Positions 51,894 to 61,536 of a DNA stretch of 64,000 nt are shown piece after piece. The notes below the pieces were generated by a model that saw nothing but the letters and a program-made list of their open reading frames with translations, did no database searches and was not told the origin of the DNA. Every line of letters starts with the position of its first letter. Position 1 is the first letter of the stretch. Origin of the DNA: an uncultured bacterium (GTDB lineage: Bacteria > Pseudomonadota > Alphaproteobacteria > Sphingomonadales > Sphingomonadaceae); assembly GCA_942636505.2 (NCBI GenBank), contig CALOGB020000221.1, forward strand, positions 1 to 64,000, read 5' to 3'. A program made the translations under genes and the position numbers.

Positions 51894-52803
51894 TGAACGC
51901 TCCTATCATCGCCGCCGCGACCGACAGCGCGATTTCGGACGGTCCGATCGCGCCGATGTCGAGCCCGACCGGCGCATCGATCCGGTCGATGTTCTCCGCC
52001 GTAACGCCCTCCGAGGCAAGCCGCTCGCGCCGCGCCGCATGACTCTTGCGGCTGCCGAGCGCGCCGACATACGCGGCATCGGACGCCAGCGCCGCGATCA
52101 GCGCAGGGTCGTCGATCTTGATGTCGTGGCTGAGCGTCACGACCGCGGTCGACGGTCCCGGGCGGAGCGCGGCAACCGCCTCGTCCGGCCAGCGATCGTC
52201 GAGCGTCACGCCCGGAAACCGCTCCTCGGTCAGGAAGCGCGCGCGCGGATCGATCACCACCGTCTCGATCCCCAATTCGCGGGCCAGCCCGGCGAGCGCC
52301 TGCGCGATCTGCACCGCGCCGACGATCAGCAACCGGCGCGGCGGATCGTAGCGGTTGACGAACACCTCGCCCGTCTCCAGCGGCCGCGCGTCGCTATGCC
52401 CGGTCGCGAGGTCGGTCGTCACCGTCAGCGCATCGCCCTGGTCGCGCGCATCGGCGATCCGGTCGAACAGCTCGGGATCGAACCCCTCGGCCGACACCGG
52501 CTGCACCATCACCGCGATCTCGCCACCGCACGGCAACCCGACTTCCCACGCCGCTGCATCCGCCACGCCGTAGTTGCGCACCTGGAACGGCGCCCCCGCG
52601 ATCACCTCGGCGGCCGTGGCGAGGATGTCGCTCTCGACGCAGCCGCCCGACACAGATCCCTCGAACCGCCCATCGGCGTGGACGAGCATATGGCTCCCCT
52701 TGGGCCGAGGCGCGGATCCCCAGGTCGAGACGACCGTGGCGATCGCCATCTTCTCGCCCTTCCAGGTCTTCGCAGCAGCGAGCACGCTATCGTTTTCGGC
52801 CAT
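51880..52803 (-). CDS. XdhC/PaoD-family molybdenum enzyme maturation protein
   Basis: 307 residues. N-terminal CoxI-type domain with VVSTWGSAPRPKGSHML and GSVSGGCVE, then a C-terminal Rossmann domain (RRLLIVGAVQIAQALAGLA, VVIDPRARF) and GALGSRKSHAARRERL. XdhC/PaoD proteins bind the molybdenum cofactor, help its sulfuration and insert it into the apoenzyme. Start at 52803, before the domain. Same strand as the hydroxylase genes, but separated from them by a repeat. Confidence 0.92.
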   Translation of the reverse strand: MAENDSVLAAAKTWKGEKMAIATVVSTWGSAPRPKGSHMLVHADGRFEGSVSGGCVESDILATAAEVIAGAPFQVRNYGVADAAAWEVGLPCGGEIAVMVQPVSAEGFDPELFDRIADARDQGDALTVTTDLATGHSDARPLETGEVFVNRYDPPRRLLIVGAVQIAQALAGLARELGIETVVIDPRARFLTEERFPGVTLDDRWPDEAVAALRPGPSTAVVTLSHDIKIDDPALIAALASDAAYVGALGSRKSHAARRERLASEGVTAENIDRIDAPVGLDIGAIGPSEIALSVAAAMIGAFNDRR

Positions 52804-52817
52804 GTCTCGTTCTCTTT

Positions 52818-52950
52818 CTAATCCTCCCCGCACGCGGGGAGGGGGACCAGCGCAGCTGGTGGAGGGGGCCAGCCGCAGACGTTACGCTTGGGGTCGCCCC
52901 CTCCACCACGCCAAGCGGCGCGGTCCCCCTCCCCGTGCCGGGGAGGATCA
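52818..52950. repeat. Inverted repeat between molybdenum-hydroxylase subunit and xdhC
   Basis: Arms AATCCTCCCCGCACGCGGGG and CCCCGTGCCGGGGAGGATCA, with inner GGTGGAGGGGGC/GCCCCCTCCACC. It overlaps slightly with the end of the molybdopterin-subunit gene. Confidence 0.8.
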
Positions 52951-55152
52951 GACGGCCGGCAACCCTTCGAGCAGCTTGTCGAGCGTCACCGGAAAGTCCC
53001 GAACCCGCACCCCCGTCGCGTTGTAGATCGCATTCGCCACCGCAGCCCCCGCGCCGGAGATCCCAAGCTCCCCAACGCCCTTCGCCCCAACCGGGTTCGC
53101 GGAGTCGTCGATCTCCTCGATGAAATGCACTTCCAGCTGAGGAATGTCGGCATTCACCGCGACATGATATTCGCCGAAATCGGGGTTCACGAACGCCCCG
53201 GTGCGCGTGTCGACGATGCCTTCCTCGCTCAGGGCATAGGCGATCCCCCACGCCATCCCGCCGGTAATCTGGCTCGTAGCGGTCTTGCGATTGAGCACCC
53301 GACCGACGTCGAACACGCCCAGCATCCGCCGCACGCGCGTCTCGCCCGTCACCGCGTTCACCGCGACCTCGACGAAGTGTGCGCCGTGGCTCGCCTGGCT
53401 GGTACGCTTGCTCTCGGCACCCGGCCCGGTCTTGCCCATCGCCACGATCGGCTCACCGCGCACCAGATCGGCAAGCTTCACCGATCGCCCGCCCGCACTC
53501 ACGCAGCCATCGTGCAGGCTCAGATCCTCGGGCGCCGCATTCATCCGCAACGCCAGTTCGCCAAGGATATCCTCGCACGCCAGCACCACCGCCGAACACG
53601 CGCTGCCCGCGCCGAACGACCCGCCCGACCCCGCGCTCGGCGGGAAATCGGTATCGCCCAGTCGCACGTTCACGTCCGCCACCGGCAGCCCGAGCATCTC
53701 GCCCGCGGTCTGCGCGAGGATGGTGTACGTCCCCGTGCCGATATCGGTCATGTCGCATTCGACCGTCGCGCGGCCATCCGCCTCCAGCCGCACGCGCGCC
53801 TGTGCCTCGACGGTGAAGTTGCCGCGCAGGCTCGCCGCCATGCCGATCCCGACCAGCCATTCGCCGTCGCGCACCGATCCCGGCGCCGGCACCTTCTCAG
53901 GCCAGCCGAACCGCTCGGCGCCTTGCGTATAGCAATCGAGCATCCGCCGCGTGGAGAACGGCTTGCCGCTCACCGGATCGGTATCGGGCTCGTTGCGTCG
54001 CCGCAGTTCGATCGGATCGATCCCGAGTTGCTCGGCCAGTTCGTCCATCGCGCACTCGACCCCGAACGTCCCGACCGCCTCGCCCGGCGCCCGCACCGCG
54101 CCGCTCGCGGGCAGGTCGACGCGGACGAGGTCGGTCTTGAACCGCCGCGCGTCGCCCCGGTACAGTGGCAGCGTCCCGAACGGCACCGGCTCGAGGAATT
54201 CGCCATCGTCGTTCTGCGCGACGACGCTCTCATGCCCCATGCCGAGGATCACGCCGTTTGCGTCGGCAGCGATGCGGATACGCTGCGTCGTGTGCGAACG
54301 GTGATGCACCAGGTACGCGGTCTGGCGACGGGGCAGGGCGACCTTGACCGGCCGCCCGACGACCTCCGCCGCGATCGCCGCGAGAATCGCCTCGGGACCG
54401 ACACCGGTCTTGCCCCCGAACCCGCCGCCGACATACGGCGCCAGCACGCGCACCTTGTCCGCATCGATCTTCAGCGCCTTGGCGATCGTTTTCCGTGCGC
54501 CGCCGATCACCTGGTTGCTCGACCGCACGGTCAGCTTGTCTCCCTCCCACCACGCGGTGGTCGCGTGCGGCTCCAGCGCGGCGGGGAAATGCACGGGCGT
54601 CGTGTAGGTCCGGTCGAACGTCACCGCCGCGTCCGCCATCACCGCGTCGAGATCGCCATTGTCGATCGGCGGCAGGAAGCCGATTTTCGGCGCGGTATCG
54701 ATCGGCTGCGCCTCGACGTCGAACCGATCCTCGCCCGCCTCGGTATGGACCACGACCAGCGCTGCGGCATCGCGCGCGATCGCCTGGTCCTCCGCGACGA
54801 CGATCGCGACCGGCTGGCCAAGGTGGAGAATGACGTCGGTATCGAACAGCGGCATCGCGCGCGAGTTGGACTCGCCAGCCGGCATGCGCGGGTCGTTGTG
54901 GATGATAGCGATCACGTCGGGCAAAGCCTCAGCGGCGCTGACGTCGATCCCGAGGATGCGCCCGCTGCCTACGGGCGTGCCGACGATCGCGGCGTAGGCG
55001 ATGCCGTCGGGCGTGCCCTCATACGCATAGTCCGCAACGCCGGTAACCTTCGCCGGCCCCTCGACCCGGTCGAGCCCGAGCCCGAGAACGCCCTGTTTCG
55101 CGCGGTCGAGACCACCCGGCCGAAACGCCGCATCCATCACGTGTTCGTTCAT
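52948..55152 (-). CDS. Molybdenum hydroxylase, molybdopterin-binding subunit (copy 2)
   Basis: 734 residues, xanthine dehydrogenase/aldehyde oxidase large-subunit family, closest in layout to PaoC. Seen: KVTGVADYAYE start of the first domain, YVGGGFGGKTG (cofactor loop), AVRAPGEAVGTFG, MTDIGTGTYTILAQ, and the active-site Glu in GVGELGISGAG. No twin-arginine signal is evident at the N-terminus, so cytosolic location is likely unless cofolded with a TAT-bearing partner. It is the second of two tandem paralogues; a 216-nt gap with a family A repeat separates it from copy 1. Confidence 0.93.
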   Translation of the reverse strand: MNEHVMDAAFRPGGLDRAKQGVLGLGLDRVEGPAKVTGVADYAYEGTPDGIAYAAIVGTPVGSGRILGIDVSAAEALPDVIAIIHNDPRMPAGESNSRAMPLFDTDVILHLGQPVAIVVAEDQAIARDAAALVVVHTEAGEDRFDVEAQPIDTAPKIGFLPPIDNGDLDAVMADAAVTFDRTYTTPVHFPAALEPHATTAWWEGDKLTVRSSNQVIGGARKTIAKALKIDADKVRVLAPYVGGGFGGKTGVGPEAILAAIAAEVVGRPVKVALPRRQTAYLVHHRSHTTQRIRIAADANGVILGMGHESVVAQNDDGEFLEPVPFGTLPLYRGDARRFKTDLVRVDLPASGAVRAPGEAVGTFGVECAMDELAEQLGIDPIELRRRNEPDTDPVSGKPFSTRRMLDCYTQGAERFGWPEKVPAPGSVRDGEWLVGIGMAASLRGNFTVEAQARVRLEADGRATVECDMTDIGTGTYTILAQTAGEMLGLPVADVNVRLGDTDFPPSAGSGGSFGAGSACSAVVLACEDILGELALRMNAAPEDLSLHDGCVSAGGRSVKLADLVRGEPIVAMGKTGPGAESKRTSQASHGAHFVEVAVNAVTGETRVRRMLGVFDVGRVLNRKTATSQITGGMAWGIAYALSEEGIVDTRTGAFVNPDFGEYHVAVNADIPQLEVHFIEEIDDSANPVGAKGVGELGISGAGAAVANAIYNATGVRVRDFPVTLDKLLEGLPAV

Positions 55153-55239
55153 TCTGCGGTCCTCGGGTGGAGGGTGAGATATGGGTAGGGCGGGGGCGTT
55201 TGACGAGGGTTGGAGCTTGGCTCACCTCAACCCTTGCCG

Positions 55240-55344
55240 CCACCCCGGCGAAGGCCGGGGCCCAGTTGGAAAGGTCTTGATAACGGAGGACGATCCTTCG
55301 TTATCTTCGTCCCCCAACTGGGCCCCGGCCTTCGCCGGGGTGGT
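55240..55344. repeat. Family A inverted repeat (covarying arm)
   Basis: Inner arms CCCAGTTGG (55261-55269) and CCAACTGGG (55314-55322) carry a matched change relative to the usual CCCAATTGG. It lies between the two molybdopterin-subunit genes. Confidence 0.85.
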
Positions 55345-55368
55345 AACTTTCTATGGTATCGTCAGCCC

Positions 55369-57600
55369 TCAAACAGCCGGCAACTGGTCCAGCAGCTTAT
55401 CCAGCGTAATCGGGAACTCACGCACCCGGATACCCGTCGCATTATACACCGCGTTCGCCACGGCCGCACCAGCGCCCGAAATCCCCAGCTCGCCGATCCC
55501 CTTCGCGTGGATCGGGTTCGCATGGATGTCGCGCTCGTCGACGAAGTGGACGTCCATCTGCGGAATGTCCGCGTTGGCCGGCACGTGATATTCCGCCAGA
55601 TCGTGGTTCACCAGCTTGCCCGTACGCAGATCGTGGATCAGGTCCTCGGTCAGCGCCGCGCCGATCCCGAAGGTCATCCCGCCAAGGCACTGCGACCGCG
55701 CGGTCTTCGCGTTGAGCACGCGCCCCGCCGCGAACGACCCGAGCATCCGCCGCACCCGCGTCTCGCCGGTGATCACGTTGACCGCAACCTCGGCGAAATG
55801 CGCGCCGAACCCGGCCTGCGTCGTCTCCTTCTCCTGCTTGCCCGGCTTGATATGCCCAATAGCCTCGAGACCCTTGCCGACCAGCTCGCCGATCGGCGTC
55901 GAGCGGTTGTCGCCGATCGCCTTGCCATCCTTGAGCGTCAGGCCGTCCTCCTCGACGCCCGCCGCCTTGGCCAGCTTCCCGCGCAGCATCTCGCACGCCA
56001 GATACACCGCAGTACCCGAAGACGCTGCACCCCACGAACCGCCCGAACCCGCCGCCGGAGGATCGTTGGTATCGCCCAGCGACATCGTGATGTTCTCGAC
56101 CGGAATGCCCAGGATCTCCGACGCGATCTGCGCCAGAATCGTGTAGCTGCCCGTGCCGATATCGGTCATCGCCGACGACACGGTGGCCGAGCCGTCCGGG
56201 TGGATCTCGACCTTGGCGGACGATTCCATCATCATGTTGCCGCGCACCGCCGAGGCGACGCCCATGCCGATCAGCCACTCGCCTTCGCGTCGCGACCCGG
56301 CCTTCTGGCGCTTGTCCCAGCCGAACTTCTTCGCACCCTCATCGAGCGCACGCGTCAGGTTGCGCGACGAATACGGCACGTCCTTCTCGGGGTCGATCTT
56401 CGGATCGTTGCGCTTGCGCAGCTCGATCGGATCCATCTGGAGCTTCTCGGCCAGCTCGTCCATCGCGCCTTCCAGCGCGAGCATCCCGACAGCCTCGCCC
56501 GGCGCACGCATCGAGCCCGACAGCACGAAGTTCACGTCGACCACTTCATGCGTGATCAACCGGTTCTCACCGCCGTACAGCAGATGCGTGCCAATCCCCG
56601 CCGGCTCGAAATAATCCTCGGTCGACTGGTTCGAGGTCAGCGTCTCGTGACCGATTGCCAGCAACTTGCCGTCGGCATCCGCCGCGAGCCGGACATGCTG
56701 CTCGGTATTCGACCGCCGCACCGTCGCCTCGAACACCTGCGGGCGCGACATCACTGCCTTGACCGGACGGCCAAGCTGCTTCGCCGCGATCGCCGCCGCG
56801 ACGCTCTCGGGGGCGATGCCGAGCTTCGACCCGAACCCGCCGCCGATATAGCGCGCGATGATCCGCACCTTCTTCTCGGAAAGCCCCAGCGACTTCGCCA
56901 GCTGCTGCGCATCCGAGGTCGGCATCTGGTAGGCGCCGTACAGCGACAGCGAGCCGTCCTCTTCCCACACCGCGGTCGAGGCATGCGGTTCCATCGCCGC
57001 CGAATTCTGGCTCGGCGTGACATACGTGGAGTCGATCGTCACCGCCGCCTCGGCCATCGCCTTGTCGACGTCGCCCTGCTTAAAATGCGCGGGCGTCGCG
57101 TCGTCCGGCGGCGTCCGGGTCTCGTCGCGGTGCGCGGCGAAGTCGTACTGCCCCTCGGCCTCGTCATACTCGATCGGGAGCCGCGCCGCCGCATCGCGTG
57201 CGACCTCGAAGCTCTCTGCGAGCACGATAGCGACGATCTGGCCGAAGAACGCGATGTCCTTCACGCCCTGCGTCGGTGCATCGGTCGCGCCGCCCTGCGC
57301 CGAGACGCGGATGAACTGGTCGAAATCGGTGACGACGTCGATGACGCCGGGGATCGCCTTGACCGCGTCGACGTCGATCGAAACGACCTTGCCCGCCGAG
57401 ATCTGCGTGCCGACCAGCACGCCGTACGCCATGTTCGCGAACTGGTATTCCGCGGCATAGGTCGCCGTGCCCGTGACCTTCAGCGGACCGTCGATCCGGT
57501 CGAGCGGCTTGCCGATGACGCCCTGGACGCCCGTATCCAGAAGACTGTCCGGATGCGGCTTGTCCATCGTCAGGCTATTCGTAGTGCCAAGACCAAACAT
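55369..57600 (-). CDS. Molybdenum hydroxylase, molybdopterin-binding subunit (copy 1)
   Basis: 743 residues; same family and motif order as copy 2 (KVTGTATYAAEY, YIGGGFGSKLG, SMRAPGEAVGML, MTDIGTGSYTILAQ, GIGELGISGAG with the catalytic Glu). It starts 2 nt after the FAD-subunit stop, so it is the direct partner in the operon. ATG 57600 is used because upstream sequence is the FAD gene. The N-terminus (about 30 residues) before the first domain has no twin-arginine motif. Likely substrates are aldehydes or N-heterocycles; sequence alone does not say. Confidence 0.93.
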   Translation of the reverse strand: MFGLGTTNSLTMDKPHPDSLLDTGVQGVIGKPLDRIDGPLKVTGTATYAAEYQFANMAYGVLVGTQISAGKVVSIDVDAVKAIPGVIDVVTDFDQFIRVSAQGGATDAPTQGVKDIAFFGQIVAIVLAESFEVARDAAARLPIEYDEAEGQYDFAAHRDETRTPPDDATPAHFKQGDVDKAMAEAAVTIDSTYVTPSQNSAAMEPHASTAVWEEDGSLSLYGAYQMPTSDAQQLAKSLGLSEKKVRIIARYIGGGFGSKLGIAPESVAAAIAAKQLGRPVKAVMSRPQVFEATVRRSNTEQHVRLAADADGKLLAIGHETLTSNQSTEDYFEPAGIGTHLLYGGENRLITHEVVDVNFVLSGSMRAPGEAVGMLALEGAMDELAEKLQMDPIELRKRNDPKIDPEKDVPYSSRNLTRALDEGAKKFGWDKRQKAGSRREGEWLIGMGVASAVRGNMMMESSAKVEIHPDGSATVSSAMTDIGTGSYTILAQIASEILGIPVENITMSLGDTNDPPAAGSGGSWGAASSGTAVYLACEMLRGKLAKAAGVEEDGLTLKDGKAIGDNRSTPIGELVGKGLEAIGHIKPGKQEKETTQAGFGAHFAEVAVNVITGETRVRRMLGSFAAGRVLNAKTARSQCLGGMTFGIGAALTEDLIHDLRTGKLVNHDLAEYHVPANADIPQMDVHFVDERDIHANPIHAKGIGELGISGAGAAVANAVYNATGIRVREFPITLDKLLDQLPAV

Positions 57601-57602
57601 GC

Positions 57603-58583
57603 TTATGCTCCCGTGACGTTGCGCAGCGTCGCGATCAGCGTGCGACGGGCGAGGGGGATCTTGAAGTCGTTCGAGCCGTAACCCTTGGCATCGGCCAGCA
57701 GCACCGTCGCCGCGGCTTCGAACACGGCGTCGGACGGCGCCTTGCCGACCAGTTCCGCCTCGACCGCCGGGTTGCGCCACGGCATCGGCCCGAGCCCGCC
57801 GAACGCGAGTGAGGCCGACGCGATCACGCCGTCCTGCACATCGACGATCGCCGCCACCGAGACGAGCGCGAACGCATACGACGCACGATCGCGGACCTTG
57901 CGGTATTCCTGCTTGCCCTTGACCGGCGCCGGCAGCTCAATGTGCGTGATCAGTTCACCCGCCTCGAGCGCGTTCTCGATCTGCGGCGTATCGCCCGGCA
58001 AACGGTAGAAGTCGTGGATCGAAATCCGCCGACGATCGCCATCCGCCTTCAGCGTCACGATCGTCGCGTCGAGCGCACGCATCGCCACCGCCATGTCGCT
58101 CGGGTGCGTCGCGATGCAATGCTCACTCGTCCCCAGCACGGCGAGGATGCGGTTGAAGCCACCGATCGCCGAACAGCCGCTACCCGGCTCACGCTTGTTG
58201 CACGCTGCTGCGGTGTCGTAGAAATAATAGCACCGCGTCCGCTGGAGCAGATTGCCCCCGGTCGACGCCTTGTTGCGCAACTGGCCCGATGCACCGGCGA
58301 GCAACGCGCGGCTCAGCACCTCGTACTTGGCGACGACGCGTCGGTCGGCAGCGAGATCGCTGTTCGGCACGAGCGCACCGATCGTCAGCCCGCCATCCTC
58401 GCGCTCCTCGATCTTCGCAAGATCGAGCCGCGAGATGTCGACCAGCTTGTCCGGTGTCTCGACCTGCAACTTCATCAGGTCGAGCAGATTGGTGCCGCCC
58501 GCGATGAACTTCGCACCAACGGTATCGATATCCTTGACCGCAGCCTCGGGCGTCGCGGGCTTCTCGTACGTGAAGGTCTTCAT
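57603..58583 (-). CDS. Molybdenum hydroxylase, FAD-binding subunit (PaoB/YagS-like)
   Basis: 326 residues. FAD-binding [15 protein letters not shown] and [22 protein letters not shown] are typical. The cysteine-rich stretch [20 protein letters not shown] and following SGC, then [10 protein letters not shown], matches PaoB, where four Cys hold an extra [4Fe-4S] cluster not found in ordinary xanthine dehydrogenases. Start at 58583 overlaps the iron-sulfur subunit stop (ATGA). This Cys set is the main reason for the Pao-like call. Confidence 0.93.
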   Translation of the reverse strand: MKTFTYEKPATPEAAVKDIDTVGAKFIAGGTNLLDLMKLQVETPDKLVDISRLDLAKIEEREDGGLTIGALVPNSDLAADRRVVAKYEVLSRALLAGASGQLRNKASTGGNLLQRTRCYYFYDTAAACNKREPGSGCSAIGGFNRILAVLGTSEHCIATHPSDMAVAMRALDATIVTLKADGDRRRISIHDFYRLPGDTPQIENALEAGELITHIELPAPVKGKQEYRKVRDRASYAFALVSVAAIVDVQDGVIASASLAFGGLGPMPWRNPAVEAELVGKAPSDAVFEAAATVLLADAKGYGSNDFKIPLARRTLIATLRNVTGA

Positions 58584-59143
58584 GCCACCAGCTCCCCGCG
58601 CGCGTTGGCTTCCATCGCGGCATCCTTCTCGTCTGCGGTCCGGCCTGCGGGCTCGGCACCACCGACTTCGCGGATCGCATCGACGATGTTCGGGTACGCG
58701 GCACAGCGGCACAGATTGCCGCTCATCCGCTCGGAAATCTCGGCATCGTCGAACTTCGGATCGGTCAGGTCGCCCGACGCATGGCTGGCCCAGCCCTTCT
58801 TGACCTCGTCGAGCATGCCGACCGCCGAACAGATCTGCCCCGGCGTGCAGTATCCGCACTGATACCCGTCATGCCGTACGAACGCGTCCTGCAACGCGTG
58901 CAGATTGCCGGGCTGACCGATGCCCTCGATCGTCGTGATCTCGTCGTCCTGGTGCATCACCGCGAGCGTCAGGCAGGAATTGACCCTGCGCCCGTTGATC
59001 AGCACCGTGCACGCGCCGCACTGGCCATGATCGCAGCCCTTCTTCGAGCCCGTCAGCCCGAGATGCTCGCGGCACAGGTCGAGCACCGACGTGCGAATAT
59101 CGGGCTCGGCGTCATATGATTGACCATTGATCGTGAAATGCAT
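58580..59143 (-). CDS. Molybdenum hydroxylase, [2Fe-2S] subunit (PaoA/YagT-like)
   Basis: 187 residues with both cluster motifs: [20 protein letters not shown] with the following NSCL, and [12 protein letters not shown] plus [12 protein letters not shown]. Passes electrons from the molybdenum centre to FAD. No leader with a twin-arginine motif is present before [11 protein letters not shown], unlike the Escherichia coli periplasmic PaoA, so this enzyme is probably cytosolic. The last 30 residues form a charged Ala/Glu tail. First gene of the operon; 57 nt separate it from the divergent glpQ-like gene. Confidence 0.94.
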   Translation of the reverse strand: MHFTINGQSYDAEPDIRTSVLDLCREHLGLTGSKKGCDHGQCGACTVLINGRRVNSCLTLAVMHQDDEITTIEGIGQPGNLHALQDAFVRHDGYQCGYCTPGQICSAVGMLDEVKKGWASHASGDLTDPKFDDAEISERMSGNLCRCAAYPNIVDAIREVGGAEPAGRTADEKDAAMEANARGELVA

Positions 59144-59200
59144 GGGGATGCCCCTGGTTGAATGTGCCGGGAATGTACGGATTTCGAGGACTCAACGCCG

Positions 59201-60301
59201 ATGCGACCAATCGTTTCCTATTGCGACAGGCTCTCATACATAGTTGCGCTGGCACTGGCGGCGGCAAGCGGGCAAGCTGCTGCGATGACGCCAGCTTCTC
59301 CCCGATTGTCGCCCCCGATCGTGATCGCGCACCGCGGCGCGAGCGGTCTCCGCCCCGAGCATACGCTGGCGGCCTATTCGCTCGCGATCGACCAGGGCGC
59401 GGACTTCATCGAGCCCGATCTGGTGCCGACCAAGGACGACGTCCTCGTCGCGCGCCACGAGAACAACATTGCGGAGACGACCAACGTCGCCGACCATCCC
59501 GAGTTCGCTGGCCGGAAAACCACCAAGACGATCGACGGCCAGACGATGACCGGCTGGTTCGTCGAGGACTTCACGCTCGCCGAACTGAAGACGTTGCGCG
59601 CGAAGGAGCGTCTGCCCAAGCTCCGCCCCGCGAACACCGCCTATGACGGCCAGTTCCAGATCCCGACGCTCGCCGAGATCATCGCGCTCGCCAAGCGCCG
59701 CACGATCGAGACGGGCCGGACGATCGGCATCTATCCCGAGACCAAGCATCCGACCTATTTCGCGAAGATCGGCCATCCGACCGACGCGAAACTGGTCGCC
59801 GAGCTGCGCGAGGCGGGCTGGGATTCGGCCAAAGCGCCCGTCTTCATCCAGTCGTTCGAGGTCGCCAATCTCCAGCGCCTCCACAAGATGACGAAAGTGC
59901 GCCTGATCCAACTCATGGACGGGGAGGGCGGTCCCGCCGACGGCGCGCAGCCGAGTTACAAGGCGATGATCACGCCCGAAGGCCTGAAAGCCGTCGCCGC
60001 CTACGCCTACGGCATCGGCCCGAACAAGAGCATGCTCTGGACCGAGGCGACGCCAACGACATTGGTCGCCGATGCGCACGCGGCAGGGCTACGCGTCCAC
60101 CCCTGGACCTACCGCGCCGAAAACTATTTCGAACCGACCCGCTTCCGCCGCGGCACCGACCCCGCCGCCCATGGCGACATCGCCGCCGAGATCGACGCCG
60201 GCCTTGCACAAGGTATCGACGGTTTCTTCACCGACTTTCCGCTATACGGGGCCCAAGCGCGCGACCGAGCCCAGGGAACTGTGCGTGCAGGAGTAAAGTA
60301 A
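59201..60301 (+). CDS. Periplasmic glycerophosphodiester phosphodiesterase
   Basis: 366 residues, GlpQ-like. Signal peptide at residues about 1-28 (YIVALALAAASGQAAA). Active-site IAHRGASGLRPEHTLAAY with the catalytic His and FIEPDLVPTKDDVLVARHE with the metal ligands and second His; IYPETKHPTYF and QSFEVANL are standard. It cleaves glycerophosphodiesters to glycerol 3-phosphate and an alcohol. Start at 59201 with GAGGA about 10 nt upstream; the frame from 59162 adds a non-signal leader. It is followed at once by a small lipoprotein gene. Confidence 0.93.
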   Translation: MRPIVSYCDRLSYIVALALAAASGQAAAMTPASPRLSPPIVIAHRGASGLRPEHTLAAYSLAIDQGADFIEPDLVPTKDDVLVARHENNIAETTNVADHPEFAGRKTTKTIDGQTMTGWFVEDFTLAELKTLRAKERLPKLRPANTAYDGQFQIPTLAEIIALAKRRTIETGRTIGIYPETKHPTYFAKIGHPTDAKLVAELREAGWDSAKAPVFIQSFEVANLQRLHKMTKVRLIQLMDGEGGPADGAQPSYKAMITPEGLKAVAAYAYGIGPNKSMLWTEATPTTLVADAHAAGLRVHPWTYRAENYFEPTRFRRGTDPAAHGDIAAEIDAGLAQGIDGFFTDFPLYGAQARDRAQGTVRAGVK

Positions 60302-60580
60302 ATGCGTAAGGTTCTTCCCGTACTCGCGGTGCTGCCGTTCCTCGTAAGTGGCTGTATCAGCACCGCAACCTCGATCGTGAAGGCGCCGTTCCAGGTCGCC
60401 GGCAAGGCGGTCGACTGGACCACGACCAGCCAGGAAGAATCGGACCGCAACTACGGCAAGAAGATGCGCAAGCAGGAGGCCGAAGAAGGCAAACAGCGCA
60501 AGGAACTCGCTAAGCGCTGCAAGAAGGACCCACAGCGCTCGGAATGCGGCCAGTACCAGGACTACCGCGCCGGGAACTGA
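60302..60580 (+). CDS. Small lipoprotein of unknown function
   Basis: 92 residues beginning directly after the glpQ-like stop codon. Lipobox LVSGC (Cys18), then a short amphipathic segment ATSIVKAPFQVAGKAVDWTT and a highly charged Lys/Glu/Gln helix (residues 45-75). Two further Cys near the C-terminus (RCKKDPQRSEC) could form a disulfide. I do not recognise a family. Zero spacing indicates coupling to the phosphodiesterase. Confidence 0.78.
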   Translation: MRKVLPVLAVLPFLVSGCISTATSIVKAPFQVAGKAVDWTTTSQEESDRNYGKKMRKQEAEEGKQRKELAKRCKKDPQRSECGQYQDYRAGN

Positions 60581-60638
60581 CCGGCCTAGCGCGTCGTCTT
60601 CCCTCCAGTACCACCACCACCACCCCGCTCCCCCAATA

Positions 60639-60743
60639 CCACCCCGGCGAAGGCCGGGGCCTAATTGGGCGAACGGAGGTAACTACGCGCTGCGCTCAAT
60701 CGGCAACGTTCCCCAATTGGACCCCGGCCTACGCCGGGGAGGT
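60639..60743. repeat. Family A inverted repeat
   Basis: Outer arms ACCCCGGCGAAGGCCGGGGC and complement; inner arms differ at two positions, one of them a tolerated T-G pair. Confidence 0.8.
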
Positions 60744-60753
60744 GGCTCTTTCC

Positions 60754-60811
60754 TTGTTCTCCCGCGAAGGCGGGAGCCCAGTCTGGACTCCCGCCTTCGC
60801 GGGAGAATAAG
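60754..60811. repeat. Family B inverted repeat
   Basis: Arms TTGTTCTCCCGCGAAGGCGG and the reverse copy ending CTTCGCGGGAGAATAA. Directly after the family A copy, between convergent gene ends. Confidence 0.8.
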
Positions 60812-60848
60812 GAAGCGCGAGAACAAGCTGTGGGGTTCGCGACACCCC

Positions 60849-61514
60849 CTAAAACCACCCCATCACAGTAACCGGAAACGGCGTCCACCGCCCAACTCGA
60901 ACCCCCGCAAACCGCAGAGCATCCCCCGTCCACGCATTACAAGTCCGCACCGCACTATACCGCCCGTCAGCCTCATAAAACGCATCATACCCGGCATACC
61001 CCCGATACCGCGCACCCCCATCCCGAAAGCTAGCCCGGATATACGCCGCCAACCGCCGATACTGCGCGAGCGTCACCACGATCTCCCGAGCCCCATCCCC
61101 CGCGCGCGGCCTCGGCAGATGATCGACATGCATCAACGTCCAATCGCTCCCGACCGCCGAAGCAACAACGGTTCGCAGCTTCACGTCCGCCCAGGTCGGC
61201 GTCTCCAGGTAAAACGTCTTCTCCCCCCACCCGAACGCCACATGATCGAACGCGCCATAGCGCGGGTCGCGAAGATCCTCCGCCCGCGCCACCCCGCGCC
61301 AGTCCACTCCCGCCGCGACCTTCGGCACGATGATCCCGGTATGCACGCCGTTGCTTTCAACGAAAATATGCACGCCTTCGGCCGGCGCCCGCCAGTCGCG
61401 GTTGCTCGGGATCGACCCGCCGACCAGCCCCACCACCGCATAGCTCGCAACCACCCCGAACACCGCCGCGAACGCCCGTAAAATCCATGTAACCCAACGC
61501 GTTTCCGTCTTCAT
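60849..61514 (-). CDS. TIGR02117/DUF2459-type conserved protein
   Basis: 221 residues with one N-terminal membrane helix (about 9-31) and a periplasmic or outer-face domain. Conserved-looking blocks: HIFVESNGVHTGIIVPK, HVAFGWGEKTFYLETPTW, and YDAFYEADGRYSAVRTCNAWTG. The His and Cys in these blocks could form a catalytic site, as in NlpC-like folds, but that is an inference. Function of the family is unknown. Only 22 nt separate its start from the divergent phhA. Confidence 0.85.
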   Translation of the reverse strand: MKTETRWVTWILRAFAAVFGVVASYAVVGLVGGSIPSNRDWRAPAEGVHIFVESNGVHTGIIVPKVAAGVDWRGVARAEDLRDPRYGAFDHVAFGWGEKTFYLETPTWADVKLRTVVASAVGSDWTLMHVDHLPRPRAGDGAREIVVTLAQYRRLAAYIRASFRDGGARYRGYAGYDAFYEADGRYSAVRTCNAWTGDALRFAGVRVGRWTPFPVTVMGWF

Positions 61515-61536
61515 TCCGTCATGCTAGACCAGCCGC

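Noticed and set aside
52888..57681. Two very long plus-strand frames (766 and 823 codons) opposite the molybdenum hydroxylase genes
   Set aside because: High-GC antisense shadows; composition is Arg/His/Asp-rich without motifs, and the minus-strand products are unmistakable.
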